Below are positions 46,634 through 55,699 of a stretch of DNA of 64,000 bases, piece by piece (the stretch's first letter is position 1; each line of letters begins with the position of its first letter). Origin of the DNA: Bacillus sp. 165 (GTDB taxonomy: Bacteria > Bacillota > Bacilli > Bacillales > Bacillaceae_G); assembly GCF_017742235.1 (NCBI RefSeq), contig NZ_JAGHKQ010000010.1:16487-80486 (forward strand), in the 5' to 3' direction. The notes under the pieces were generated by a model. It did no database searches, had not been told where the DNA came from, and saw only the letters and a list, made by a program, of their open reading frames with translations. Both the position numbers and the translations under genes were made by a program.

Positions 46634-47167
46634 GTCCATATATTCTTTTATCATTTCATACGACATTGGACCGACATGCTTAAAGCGAATGATGCCATTT
46701 TCGTCTAAAAAGTACGTTGTAGGAACAGAGATAATTTCAAAACGATTAGCATATATCCCTTTTTCGTCAAGCAATATAGGGAAGGTAAGGTGATTTTTAT
46801 CTTTAAAGGACTTTACATTTTCAATACTGTTTTCACTTTCTGTTAAGTTTACTGCCACAACTTCTATTCCATCACTGCTCATATTTTTATAAAATTGTTC
46901 TAGTTCTGGCATTTCAGCTCGACATGGAGGACACCACGTTGTCCAAAAATTAAGCATTACTTTCTTGCCTTTTAAATCAGAAGTTTGTATTTTGGATCCA
47001 TCAAGCTGTGGCAAGCTCAAATATGGGGCTGCATTGGGAGTTTTTAACCCGATAGGAGCGTCGGAATCTGATGGCTCGTTCACTGACTTTTCTACCAATA
47101 GCGTATTATGTAATACAGCCCATCCAGCCAGTGCTAATAGCAGGGCTATAATAATATATTTGTTCAT
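46625..47167 (-). CDS. Membrane-anchored thioredoxin-like (ResA/TlpA) oxidoreductase
   Basis: Thiol-disulfide oxidoreductase facing outward: N-terminal helix at about 4-22, then a TlpA-type fold with active site WCPPC, KVMLNFWTTW before it and the cis-Pro in SVPTTYFLDENG. It has 180 residues. ATG 47167 follows GGAGGAG by five bases and overlaps the stop of the upstream membrane-protein gene by four (ATGA). Probably reduces or forms disulfides in exported proteins or cytochrome c apoproteins; no cytochrome genes are adjacent. Confidence 0.9.
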   Translation of the reverse strand: MNKYIIIALLLALAGWAVLHNTLLVEKSVNEPSDSDAPIGLKTPNAAPYLSLPQLDGSKIQTSDLKGKKVMLNFWTTWCPPCRAEMPELEQFYKNMSSDGIEVVAVNLTESENSIENVKSFKDKNHLTFPILLDEKGIYANRFEIISVPTTYFLDENGIIRFKHVGPMSYEMIKEYMDKM

Positions 47168-47823
47168 TTTTTCTCCTCCAGATTCGTAATATTCCAATGT
47201 TTTTCCATGATTAGAAGTGCAAAGATAAATACGATATAAAAAGTTTGCTCTTTTGATAGACCGAATATAAAAGAGGTAGACTGAAATAAAGAAAGAAATA
47301 ATAAAGCTAATAAAAAGTACATAATATACGTAAGAAATTTTTGTTCAGCTATATGCTTGAACAATAGATATGTAAACACGTAACAAATAATCCCCTGCAA
47401 TATTCCAGAGAAGGATAGTGTGAAAAGAAATGCGTTCAGCAGCTTATAAGTACCAAAAAATATTGTAATGCCAACGCAAAGCGGCAACAAATAAGTATAA
47501 GTTGATATATTTAGTTGTTTCCTTTTTTTAAATAAATAAAATCCACTGACTAAAAAGGATAACCAATATCCCAAATATCCTCCATTGAAATATAACAATG
47601 TCATGGGGTTATGCCATATATTAATAGGATGAAACACGGCATAGCTCAGTTTCCAAATAACAAGTCCATAGAAAAAAGCATTTGTAATGATTTCATGTAA
47701 AGAAAAGGCAATCTTGCTCGTACTATAACGAGTAAACAGATAAGCAAGAAGAGAACTGATAATAAATATAGCTGTCCCTTTTGGTAATACAATGGTCCCA
47801 AAAATATGTAAAATGAAAAACAC
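47164..47823 (-). CDS. Polytopic membrane protein, possibly Lgt-like, coupled to the thioredoxin
   Basis: Membrane protein of 219 residues with six to seven hydrophobic segments. The arrangement and the LLYFNGGYLGYW segment recall prolipoprotein diacylglyceryl transferase (Lgt), but the catalytic histidine and conserved HGGL motif of true Lgt are not seen, so enzymatic activity is doubtful. GTG start at 47823, whose ribosome site region is paired in a predicted hairpin (47816-47870). It overlaps the thioredoxin start by four bases, so the pair is translationally coupled and likely works together. Confidence 0.7.
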   Translation of the reverse strand: MFFILHIFGTIVLPKGTAIFIISSLLAYLFTRYSTSKIAFSLHEIITNAFFYGLVIWKLSYAVFHPINIWHNPMTLLYFNGGYLGYWLSFLVSGFYLFKKRKQLNISTYTYLLPLCVGITIFFGTYKLLNAFLFTLSFSGILQGIICYVFTYLLFKHIAEQKFLTYIMYFLLALLFLSLFQSTSFIFGLSKEQTFYIVFIFALLIMEKHWNITNLEEKK

Positions 47824-47869
47824 CTCATTTTTCTATATATCTTACAGTTAATGGTATCAAAGGTGTTTT
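47817..47869 (-). promoter_or_regulatory. Inverted repeat covering the GTG start of the membrane-protein gene
   Basis: On the minus-strand message AAAACACCT (47869-47861) can pair with AGGTGTTTT (47825-47817), which includes the GTG start at 47823. Nine base pairs, loop of 35. May hide the ribosome site; inference only. Confidence 0.35.
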
Positions 47870-47944
47870 CACGTTGTCAAATACCCGATAAGGTATGATA
47901 TAATTTATATGGATGGGGAATTTTTATACAAAGGGGAAGCAGCT

Positions 47945-48580
47945 ATGCATGAATTATTATCTTTTACTTTATTAGGATTAACATCCTTTTTTACACTTAT
48001 TAACCCACTTGGAGTTATGCCGATTTTTATGACGATGACAGGAGAGTTGCAAGAGCAGGAACGAAAACGAACAGCTAAAAAAGCAGTGTTCGTATCTTTT
48101 ATTATTTTAATGGTATTCGCATTTACAGGACAATTGTTATTTAAGTTTTTTGGTATATCTGTTAATAGCTTAAAAATTGTCGGGGGAGTTATTTTCTTTT
48201 TGATGGGACAAGATATGCTGCAAGCGCGTCTAGTGAAAACAAAGATTTCTGAGAAGGAAGTCAGAACATACGTTAATGATATCTCAATTACGCCATTAGC
48301 GATTCCCATGATTTGCGGACCAGGAGCGATTACAAACGCAATTGTATTAATGGAAAAAGCTAATACTATAGATATGAAGGTCATCTTGGTAATAGCAGTT
48401 GCTGTAATTTGTTTTCTTACTTATATTATTCTATTAAATTCTTCAAAACTGATTCGTGCTTTAGGGGATACGGGCAATGATGTATTAATGCGTTTAATGG
48501 GATTAATAGTCATGGTTATTGCAGTGGAATTTTTTGTTAGCGGATTAAAGCCGATTGTACAAGATATTCTTCATATATGA
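47945..48580 (+). CDS. MarC-family integral membrane protein
   Basis: Membrane protein of 211 residues with six helices. The MarC signatures TLINPLGVMPIFMTMT and ITPLAIPMICGPGAITNAIVL are present. The ATG at 47945 follows AAAGGGGAAG; a longer frame from 47909 overlaps the promoter region (TATAAT at 47899). Function of MarC proteins is unresolved; an early link to multiple antibiotic resistance has not held up. Confidence 0.88.
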   Translation: MHELLSFTLLGLTSFFTLINPLGVMPIFMTMTGELQEQERKRTAKKAVFVSFIILMVFAFTGQLLFKFFGISVNSLKIVGGVIFFLMGQDMLQARLVKTKISEKEVRTYVNDISITPLAIPMICGPGAITNAIVLMEKANTIDMKVILVIAVAVICFLTYIILLNSSKLIRALGDTGNDVLMRLMGLIVMVIAVEFFVSGLKPIVQDILHI

Positions 48581-48796
48581 TGCTCCTACACACTTTTTGA
48601 ATGATATAGAACAATGTATATAGATTCTAATAAAGTATATAGACAGTATAGTCGTTGAAATTGATATGTCGAATAAACAAAGAAGTCCGCATATTGATGC
48701 TAGAAAACTAAAGCAAGCTGCACTAGATATAAATGCTGTTAAAAGGTCAGGTAGTTGAAAGATATGTGAGAAAAGAATCCATATCATTTGGCTTTT
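48581..48796. other. Short intergenic stretch
   Basis: Contains a 30-codon hydrophilic frame (48666-48758) without a ribosome site. Nothing else recognised. Confidence 0.35.
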
Positions 48797-48840
48797 TTGA
48801 CAATCAAAACTCTTTATAATACTATACCATTACAGGTATA
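48797..48840 (+). promoter_or_regulatory. Promoter and operator of the CstR-like gene
   Basis: TTGACA (48797) and TACTAT (48820), 17-base spacer. The dyad TATACC-N6-GGTATA (48823-48840) overlaps the -10 box. Its right half TACAGGTATA is identical to that of the CsoR operator at 13951-13960. Confidence 0.75.
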
Positions 48841-48858
48841 GAAAAGAGGAGGGAGTTC

Positions 48859-49122
48859 ATGGAATACACTCAAGAAATGAAAAATCGTTTGCGACGCATT
48901 GAAGGACAAATTCGCGGTGTACTTCGCATGTTAGAAGAGGAAAAAGATTGTAAAGAAGTGATTACTCAATTAAGTGCATCCCGTTCTGCCATAGATCGAG
49001 CTATAGGTTTAATTGTTGGAACAAATTTAGAGCAGTGTTTACGTGAACAAATAGAACATGGTGATTACGCTAATCAAAATCTTGTAAAGGAAGCTGTTCA
49101 GCTTCTTGTAAAAAGTCGTTAA
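48859..49122 (+). CDS. CsoR/CstR-family repressor, CstR-like (persulfide sensor type)
   Basis: Helical repressor of 87 residues with the family core RLRRIEGQIRGVLRMLEE. It has only two cysteines, Cys31 (EKDCKEVITQLSAS) and Cys60 (LEQCLRE), exactly the positions that form the polysulfide bridge in Staphylococcus aureus CstR, and lacks the His ligand and C-terminal motif of copper CsoR. It is therefore likely a reactive-sulfur sensor. No rhodanese, TauE or Sqr gene is adjacent, so its targets are elsewhere apart from its own promoter dyad. Site GAGGAGGGAG. Confidence 0.85.
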   Translation: MEYTQEMKNRLRRIEGQIRGVLRMLEEEKDCKEVITQLSASRSAIDRAIGLIVGTNLEQCLREQIEHGDYANQNLVKEAVQLLVKSR

Positions 49123-49268
49123 TTTGCCGAAGCAGCTCGCTAAATGCTTATTTAGAATGTAGAAACAGAGGATTCGAACACTTAAAAGGTAGAAAATAGC
49201 ATTGCAGGGACATATTTTTCATAAAATGCGGAAACCTAAGATGAAAAATAAAAAAGGAGGTTTCCAGA

Positions 49269-49454
49269 ATGGACATTAAACGAGCAAAGCAAATTTTATC
49301 TTCCTCAAGTCAAGTTGAAGTTCATTATCATGGTGTGCCGGTATGGATTGATAGCTGTGATGAAGCAAGCGGTATGGTAAATGTACATGATATGAAGTCA
49401 GCAAGGAAGGAAATCGTACAAGTAAATGTTTCTGAGCTGGAAGAGCTTGGTTAG
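49269..49454 (+). CDS. sspH: Small acid-soluble spore protein, H type
   Basis: Sixty-one residues beginning [28 protein letters not shown], the typical SspH start. Minor SASP of the spore core made in the forespore. Strong site AAAGGAGG. A terminator follows at once. Confidence 0.9.
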   Translation: MDIKRAKQILSSSSQVEVHYHGVPVWIDSCDEASGMVNVHDMKSARKEIVQVNVSELEELG

Positions 49455-49483
49455 ATCAGACGTTTGTCTGATCTGTTTTTTTG
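49453..49483 (+). terminator. Terminator of sspH
   Basis: Stem AGATCAGAC / GTCTGATCT with seven T; begins in the stop codon region. Confidence 0.88.
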
Positions 49484-49603
49484 ATTTTACTCTTACTATT
49501 GAAGGCATGATATGATGGGGGGCATTCGACATTGTCCTTTAGTGTTATAATCAAAACTCAGTTCTTTCACATTTGCACCCCTCAATTTAGTTCATTGCAA
49601 GAG

Positions 49604-49633
49604 CAAAAAAAGCACTCGATAAACGAGTGCTGT
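49604..49633 (-). terminator. Terminator of the siderophore-binding protein gene
   Basis: Perfect arms AGCACTCG / CGAGTGCT flanked by A run (T run on the minus strand). Confidence 0.85.
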
Positions 49634-49672
49634 AAAAAAATGATTCGTATTTCAAGTCTGAGAAGATGAAAC

Positions 49673-50632
49673 TTACTGATTCAAGAAACGTTTTTCGATA
49701 TCATCAAGCATCAAATTAGCTGCCAGTACACCGCCTGCAGTGTTCCAAATTGTGTCACTAACTTGGTACACTTGCTTATTCTTCGCTACTTGCAGGTTTT
49801 GGAATAACGGATCGTTAATCCATTCCTGTTCTACTTTTGTACCTTCGCCATCTCCTACGTCATATGTGAAGTAGAAGAGGATGTCACCTTCCATTGCTGG
49901 AACACGCTCTTTTGTTACACCCTTCTCTGCAAAGTCATCTACGTTTTGAGAGTCCGGGCGTTGGAAACCAAGTTCTTCTAAAATAACACCAGAGAAAGTG
50001 TCTTTATGATAAATACGTACATCACCAGGCATGAAACGTACCATAGAAACTTTTTGGTTTAATTTGTCGCCAAGTTCTGTTTTTAATGAAGCAATGCGGT
50101 CTTCATATTGTTTCATTACTTCTGCGCCTTTATCTTCCATATTTAATGCTTTTGCGTAAAAAGTAAAGTTTTCTTTCCAATCGCCCCGTAATGTTTCAGC
50201 GAATACTGTTGGAGCAATTGCAGTTAACTGTTCATATACTTTTTCTTGACGCATTTTATTACCGATAATTAAATCAGGCTGTAATGCTGCGATAGCTTCT
50301 AAATTTACTTCGCTTTCTGTACCTACTACTTTTACATCAGTCATTTCATCTTGAATATGATCATACCATGGATTGCCTGTCCAAGATTTAACAGCACCCA
50401 CTGGTGTTACACCCATTGCAAGTAATGCTTCTGTTCCTTCATTTGTTAAAATAACTACTTTTTTTGGAGTATCTTTTACCTCGGTAGTACCCATCGCATG
50501 CTGAATAGTATAAGATTGCGGTGCTTTAGCTTCTTGTTCTTCTTTTTTGGTCTCTTCTTTAGTGCCGCATGCGCTTAGTAGAAGAGACAGTGAAAATACA
50601 AGGAAAAGCAAGCTCCATGAAAATTTTTTCAT
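49673..50632 (-). CDS. Siderophore-binding lipoprotein of an iron ABC transporter
   Basis: Solute-binding protein of the FepB/FhuD class on the outer face of the membrane. A lipoprotein signal with lipobox LSAC (Cys22) is followed by the two-lobed domain: PKKVVILTNEGTEALLAMGVTPVGAV, NLEAIAALQPDLIIGNKM and the final KNKQVYQVSDTIWNTAGG. ATG 50632 follows CGGAGGG; the longer frame starting at 50710 runs through Fur boxes. It is divergent from two permeases and an ATPase, an arrangement like yfiY-yfiZ-yfhA of Bacillus subtilis, which takes up hydroxamate-citrate siderophores; the ligand here is not proven. Confidence 0.92.
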   Translation of the reverse strand: MKKFSWSLLFLVFSLSLLLSACGTKEETKKEEQEAKAPQSYTIQHAMGTTEVKDTPKKVVILTNEGTEALLAMGVTPVGAVKSWTGNPWYDHIQDEMTDVKVVGTESEVNLEAIAALQPDLIIGNKMRQEKVYEQLTAIAPTVFAETLRGDWKENFTFYAKALNMEDKGAEVMKQYEDRIASLKTELGDKLNQKVSMVRFMPGDVRIYHKDTFSGVILEELGFQRPDSQNVDDFAEKGVTKERVPAMEGDILFYFTYDVGDGEGTKVEQEWINDPLFQNLQVAKNKQVYQVSDTIWNTAGGVLAANLMLDDIEKRFLNQ

Positions 50633-50654
50633 AATATGTAACCCTCCGTCATAA

Positions 50655-50694
50655 TGATAATCGTTTTCACTTACAACTATGATAATAAATGTCA
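50655..50694. promoter_or_regulatory. Two Fur boxes near the binding-protein gene
   Basis: TGATAATCGTTTTCA (50655-50669) and TGATAATAAATGTCA (50680-50694), each a 7-1-7 match to TGATAATNATTATCA with a few mismatches. Confidence 0.7.
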
Positions 50695-50718
50695 TTACGA
50701 AACGTGTCAATAATTAGT

Positions 50719-50739
50719 TGATAAAAATTCTCATTATCA
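50719..50739. promoter_or_regulatory. Fur box at the permease promoter
   Basis: Perfect outer arms TGATAA and TTATCA; the 3' side abuts a TTGACA -35 box at 50740 with a TAGACT -10 candidate 17 bases on. Confidence 0.75.
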
Positions 50740-50816
50740 TTGACACCCATTCTCTTCTATTCTAGACTTATTTTATAATATATATTTATACAGTCGTTTG
50801 AGAAGGGGAAGCAGCA

Positions 50817-51821
50817 ATGATTTTGAAAACAAAACGAGCAAAAATCATAGGAATGATTGCTATAATCATTCTTACCCTATTCAGTATATGTGCTAGCATT
50901 GTTTACGGATATACTGATACAAGCTGGAAAACAGCGATAGATGCATTTAAACATTTTAATGGTTCAAATGAACATATCATTATTACCTCTGTGAGATTAC
51001 CGCGTGCATTGATTGCTGCAACTGTAGGAGCAAGTCTTGCTGTTGCAGGAGGGATTATGCAAGTGTTAACAAAAAATCCCCTTGCTTCTCCCGGTATTTT
51101 AGGAATTAATGCAGGTGCTTCTTTTTTTATTGTATTCGCAGTTACAGTGTTTTCTGTTTCTTCGATGAATTCATTTATGTGGATCGCATTTGGCGGAGCA
51201 GCAATTGCCTCAATTCTTGTATATACAGTTGGTTCATTAGGAAGAGAAGGACTGACACCTATGAAGCTTACACTTGCAGGTGTAGCAATGGGGGCTTTGT
51301 TTTCTTCTTTTACACAAGGGCTTCTTGTTTTAAACGAAACAGCATTGGATCAAGTACTATTTTGGCTCGCCGGTTCTGTACAAGGACGCAAGCTTGAAAT
51401 GTTGAAAGATGTGTTCCCTTATTTAGCTGTTGCATGGCTCGGGGCTTTTATCATGTCACGAAAAATCAATATCCTCATGATGGGAGATGATGTCTCCCGA
51501 GGACTTGGACAGCGTACAGGAGCTGTAAAAGGAATATTGGCTGTTCTTGTAATTTTGTTGGCGGGTGGAGCAGTTGCAGTTGCTGGTCCGATTGGTTTTA
51601 TCGGCATTATTATTCCGCATGTTGCCCGTACTTTTGTTGGTATTGATTATCGATGGGTTATTCCTTATAGCGCATTGTTAGGTGCAATTTTATTATTGGC
51701 AGCGGATATTGCTGCACGTTATATTCTTATGCCGCAGGAAGTACCTGTCGGTGTTATGACGGCACTTATCGGAACGCCTTTCTTTATATATATTGCACGT
51801 AAGGGAGTACTTGGCAAATGA
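50817..51821 (+). CDS. FecCD-family siderophore permease, subunit 1
   Basis: Membrane subunit of 334 residues with about ten helices. FecCD signatures RLPRALIAATVGASLAVAGG, NPLASPGILGINAGASF and the ATPase-coupling GPIGFIGIIIPHVAR are present. AAGGGGAAG ahead of ATG. First gene of a Fur-controlled operon; it pairs with the next gene, overlapping by four bases, to form a heterodimeric channel. Confidence 0.94.
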   Translation: MILKTKRAKIIGMIAIIILTLFSICASIVYGYTDTSWKTAIDAFKHFNGSNEHIIITSVRLPRALIAATVGASLAVAGGIMQVLTKNPLASPGILGINAGASFFIVFAVTVFSVSSMNSFMWIAFGGAAIASILVYTVGSLGREGLTPMKLTLAGVAMGALFSSFTQGLLVLNETALDQVLFWLAGSVQGRKLEMLKDVFPYLAVAWLGAFIMSRKINILMMGDDVSRGLGQRTGAVKGILAVLVILLAGGAVAVAGPIGFIGIIIPHVARTFVGIDYRWVIPYSALLGAILLLAADIAARYILMPQEVPVGVMTALIGTPFFIYIARKGVLGK

Positions 51822-52876
51822 AAAAGTATATATCATTTCGAATGGGAAAAGGGTTTATTTCCTTTTTAATTGATAAAAAAGCATTACTTACATTTCTTAG
51901 TTTACTTGGATTACTTATTGCATTATTTTTTATCAGTGCTGGAATGGGGGAGATGAAAATTTCTCCTATCGAAGTATTTCAAGTATTGATTGGAAAAGGA
52001 AACGAAATGTATGAGCTTGTTGTCACTGCATTTCGGCTTCCTCGTATTGTCGTTGCTATATTGGTAGGCGCTTCATTGGCATTAGCTGGAAGCGTTTTGC
52101 AGGGACTGATACGCAACCCGTTGGCTTCTCCTGAGATTATTGGAGTGACAGGCGGAGCAGGTGTAGCGGTAGTGTTATTTTTGGCCTTGTTCAGTGATAA
52201 AAACAATGCCCTGACAATTAGTATTCAATGGCTTCCACTTGCAGCATTCATTGGAGCAACTATTGTTGCTTTGTTGGTGTACGCATTAGCATGGAAATAT
52301 GACGGGGTATCACCTCTCCGTCTGGTTATGATTGGAATCGGTGTGTCTGCATTGATGCAGGCGCTTACGACATTGTTTATGATTCTAGGGCCTATTTATC
52401 AGGCAAGCCAAGCGAACATTTGGTTAACAGGAACTGTATATGGTTCGAATTGGAATAATGTAGGAATTCTTACCCCTTGGACAGTGATTCTTGCTGTGTT
52501 AACATTAATGTCAGCAAGAAAATTAAATGTACAAGAACTGGGAGATGAATTGGCAATTGGTCTCGGAAGTTCAGTTCAACGTCATCGCTTGTTGCTGCTT
52601 TTACTTAGCACTGCTTTAATTGGCGGAGCAGTAGCGTTTGCGGGTGGAATCAGTTTTGTAGGATTAATGGCTCCTCATATTGCAAGAAGACTTGTAGGCT
52701 CTGCGTTCGGTGCATTATTGCCGGTGGCTGCTGTGGTCGGTGCTATTTTGGTAGTAACGGCGGATTTGATTGGGAGAACGATAGCAGCACCGCTTGAAGT
52801 GCCAGCAGGGGTGTTCACTGCAGCAATCGGTGCGCCATATTTTATATACTTGCTGTATAAAAGCCGCAATGCTTAA
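51818..52876 (+). CDS. FecCD-family siderophore permease, subunit 2
   Basis: Second membrane subunit, 352 residues, with the matching motifs [38 protein letters not shown] and [19 protein letters not shown]. It starts in an ATGA overlap with subunit 1. Confidence 0.94.
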   Translation: MKKYISFRMGKGFISFLIDKKALLTFLSLLGLLIALFFISAGMGEMKISPIEVFQVLIGKGNEMYELVVTAFRLPRIVVAILVGASLALAGSVLQGLIRNPLASPEIIGVTGGAGVAVVLFLALFSDKNNALTISIQWLPLAAFIGATIVALLVYALAWKYDGVSPLRLVMIGIGVSALMQALTTLFMILGPIYQASQANIWLTGTVYGSNWNNVGILTPWTVILAVLTLMSARKLNVQELGDELAIGLGSSVQRHRLLLLLLSTALIGGAVAFAGGISFVGLMAPHIARRLVGSAFGALLPVAAVVGAILVVTADLIGRTIAAPLEVPAGVFTAAIGAPYFIYLLYKSRNA

Positions 52877-52904
52877 GAAAATTTACAAAAAAGGAAGATG
52901 TCAA

Positions 52905-53723
52905 GTGGAAGCTTTACAAGCGAAGAATTTATCATTGTCTTATGGAGATTCCCTTATTATAGATGATTTAGGTTTAGAGATTCCAAAAGGGAAAATCACT
53001 GTATTTATTGGAGGAAACGGCTGTGGTAAATCTACGCTGCTTCGCTCATTTGCCAGGCTGTTAAAGCCTTCCGCAGGAGCTGTGTTGTTAGAAGGGAAAA
53101 CAATTGAAAAGCTGCCGACAAAAGAGGTAGCTAAGCAGTTAGCAATTCTTCCGCAAGGACCAACAGCACCAGAAGGATTAACGGTATTGCAACTCGTAAA
53201 GCAAGGGCGTTATCCATATCAAACATGGTTAAAGCAATGGTCAGAACATGATGAGGAAATGGTGCAAAAAGCATTAGAAGCAACAGGTATGAAAGATCTT
53301 GCCCACCGTCAAGTGGATTCTTTATCAGGTGGACAGCGTCAGCGTGCTTGGATTGCCATGACGTTAGCACAGGAGACTGACATTATTTTATTGGATGAGC
53401 CTACAACATATTTAGATATGACTCATCAAATTGAGATTTTAGATTTATTGTTTGAACTGAATGAAAAAGAAGAACGTACAATTGTAATGGTACTGCACGA
53501 TTTAAACCTGGCTTGCCGGTATGCACATCATATTGTTGCTATCCGGGATAAGAACGTCTACGCTCAAGGAAAGCCCGAGGATATTATTGATTGTAAATTG
53601 GTTCGCGATGTGTTTCGTATGGAGTGCCAGATTACATCTGACCCACTTTTCGGAACGCCGTTATGTATCCCGCAAGGAAAAGGGAGATGCATTATAAAAA
53701 ATCAACAAGTACTAGCAAGATAA
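52905..53723 (+). CDS. FepC-type siderophore ABC transporter ATPase
   Basis: ATPase of 272 residues that powers the permease pair: Walker [10 protein letters not shown], signature [10 protein letters not shown], Walker [13 protein letters not shown], switch His in VLHD. The GTG at 52905 is seven bases after AAGGAAG; an ATG at 52869 overlaps the previous gene and gives a non-family extension. In Bacillus subtilis the YfiYZ-YfhA permease borrows the ATPase YusV; here the ATPase is in the operon. Confidence 0.93.
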   Translation: MEALQAKNLSLSYGDSLIIDDLGLEIPKGKITVFIGGNGCGKSTLLRSFARLLKPSAGAVLLEGKTIEKLPTKEVAKQLAILPQGPTAPEGLTVLQLVKQGRYPYQTWLKQWSEHDEEMVQKALEATGMKDLAHRQVDSLSGGQRQRAWIAMTLAQETDIILLDEPTTYLDMTHQIEILDLLFELNEKEERTIVMVLHDLNLACRYAHHIVAIRDKNVYAQGKPEDIIDCKLVRDVFRMECQITSDPLFGTPLCIPQGKGRCIIKNQQVLAR

Positions 53724-53754
53724 AGACGATGAACAATAGTTTCATCGTCTTTTG
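53722..53754 (+). terminator. Terminator of the siderophore uptake operon
   Basis: Stem AAAGACGATGAA / TTCATCGTCTTT, loop of seven, at the stop codon. Confidence 0.88.
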
Positions 53755-53813
53755 GAATATGTGAGTAAACATCAATTATATTGCAGGGTTAAACGTAACT
53801 AGCCAAGGAGCCT

Positions 53814-55697
53814 TTATTGAATGCTTTTTAAAAGTAACTTTTTTAATAATGGTTTAATTTTTAAGCGTAAATCTTCTGCATGGTTTGCAACTAAGAAGTG
53901 GTGATTATAAATATTCTTCATCAATTGATAGGTTGCTTCTTTTGCTTCGCCTTCTTCAATGAATATGCCGATAACATCGAGTCCTCGTTTTCTTGCCAGC
54001 TTTACCGCTTCGTGGGTATCTAAAATGCCGTCTTGATTATAATCTAAAGCGGAGGGCTCTCCATCCGTAAAAACTAACAAAAATTTATGTTTTTCCGTTC
54101 GTTTGGTAAGGGCCTCTGATACAATGCGAATAATGTAGCCATCTCGGTTATCTTCCTCTTCTCGCAGTTGCATAATTTCAGGACCTGTACTTGGATGAAG
54201 AGAAGATGGGTACGTGACAACTTCATGAATTACGTTTGGTTTATTTTCTTTTTTTGCGTTTGATGCATCTTCCCAGAAACCGCTGATCGCATGCGGAATT
54301 TTCAACGATTTTAATGCCTCATGAAACAAAACAACGCTTTTCTTCGTTTCTTCCATTTTGTTATACATAGAACCAGAACAATCAATTAAAAGATGAAACA
54401 CAACATCAAGCTCTTTAGACTCGTGCCCTTTTTTATAAAACATACGGGGCTGTTTTTCAGTATAAATACGGAGGAATTTTTTACGAAGTCTCCCGTAAAA
54501 TTTATCAGAGTGAGCATTTGTTTTGTTTTCAATTGTTTTTTCAATCACACGTTTGAGCTCTTTTACTTCTTTATTCACTATTGATTTTATAGTTTGATAG
54601 GTTGATTTTTCATCTCTTGTTGGTTTACGAGCTTGTTTAAAGGTATGGGAAGCACCTATATTATACTTGCCATAATTGCCTTCACTGTGTGCTGAAGCAT
54701 GAGAGATTTTTTCTTCCTTTGTATCAGTCTGTTGGAAGTTTGCTTGTGTACTTTTCTTCGAGCTCCCTTGTACTGACGCTAAGGCTTGGTCACTATCTTC
54801 AGACTCCCGTGCGCTGTTCCCCATTAAGCTTGTTTTTGTCCCGCTTTCTAGTTCAAAACGAAGAAAGTTTTCATTTTCGTTGTTTTTATTTTCTCGATGC
54901 CAAGTAGAAAATTGTTCATCCATTTTTTCTTTTTTTTCATCATCTTCTATTTCTTGTTTATCGTCATTTGCGAGCTTTTTAGCACGATCTTCCATTTTAT
55001 TTGAAGTAGGTTCACTGTTTAATGGCGCTAGACCAAAATAGTGGTTAATAATATCTCCGCTTAACGTCTCTTCTAATCGATAACGAACTTTCTCCACAAT
55101 ATACATAGTATCTTCCGTATTGCGAGAATGGAATGCTTCATATAAAAAGGACTCAATCGCTTCTATATTTTCGTTATTGAAGTTTTCATACTTATCACTA
55201 GTTAATATGAGATAGCAAAGAGAAAACAGCATATCCGATTGAAAGTTGCGGATTCGGTTAATTTCATACTGAGCTTGAAAATAGTTGCGGTACATGTTCT
55301 TACGGAGCTGAAACATATTTACTGTACCCGGACGCAGCTTCTTGATAATTTCCTCCACCCGTAAATCTTCCAGTAAAACAAATAGTTGTACTAAAAAGCT
55401 TTTTAGAGGTGATTTCTGCAGACTTTTTGCATATTCCCGAATGAAAGGCATATCTGAATGGTGCTTATAGCCAAGCGCTTTTAAATAAATTTCACTTTTC
55501 AGTCCTGTTGCCTTCTCTACTGAATTACGGTCATCCCAAAAATGACTGATAACAACCTTATGCTCTCGTTCGTCATAGTATGCTTGATACCCGTATTCCA
55601 AGAAGGCGTTATTTTCTTTTAATAGGGCGTACATTAAATTTTCCATCTGTAAGAAAAGAGAGGCATCAATTTTTTTGTCAGTAAAAATTTGTCTCAT
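53814..55697 (-). CDS. VWA-domain protein (CbbO/NorD/CobT-like)
   Basis: Protein of 627 residues. The C-terminal von Willebrand A domain (about 430-620) keeps the metal-ion-dependent adhesion site: DCSGSMYNK and TDGEPS. The middle (about 235-370) is highly charged and low in complexity, a likely flexible arm. The N-terminal 230 residues are helical. It starts two bases after the stop of the AAA ATPase gene. Such pairs act as protein-remodelling chaperones (CbbQ/CbbO activates Rubisco, NorQ/NorD nitric oxide reductase), but neither client is encoded here, so its target is unknown. Confidence 0.86.
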   Translation of the reverse strand: MRQIFTDKKIDASLFLQMENLMYALLKENNAFLEYGYQAYYDEREHKVVISHFWDDRNSVEKATGLKSEIYLKALGYKHHSDMPFIREYAKSLQKSPLKSFLVQLFVLLEDLRVEEIIKKLRPGTVNMFQLRKNMYRNYFQAQYEINRIRNFQSDMLFSLCYLILTSDKYENFNNENIEAIESFLYEAFHSRNTEDTMYIVEKVRYRLEETLSGDIINHYFGLAPLNSEPTSNKMEDRAKKLANDDKQEIEDDEKKEKMDEQFSTWHRENKNNENENFLRFELESGTKTSLMGNSARESEDSDQALASVQGSSKKSTQANFQQTDTKEEKISHASAHSEGNYGKYNIGASHTFKQARKPTRDEKSTYQTIKSIVNKEVKELKRVIEKTIENKTNAHSDKFYGRLRKKFLRIYTEKQPRMFYKKGHESKELDVVFHLLIDCSGSMYNKMEETKKSVVLFHEALKSLKIPHAISGFWEDASNAKKENKPNVIHEVVTYPSSLHPSTGPEIMQLREEEDNRDGYIIRIVSEALTKRTEKHKFLLVFTDGEPSALDYNQDGILDTHEAVKLARKRGLDVIGIFIEEGEAKEATYQLMKNIYNHHFLVANHAEDLRLKIKPLLKKLLLKSIQ

Positions 55698-55699
55698 TA

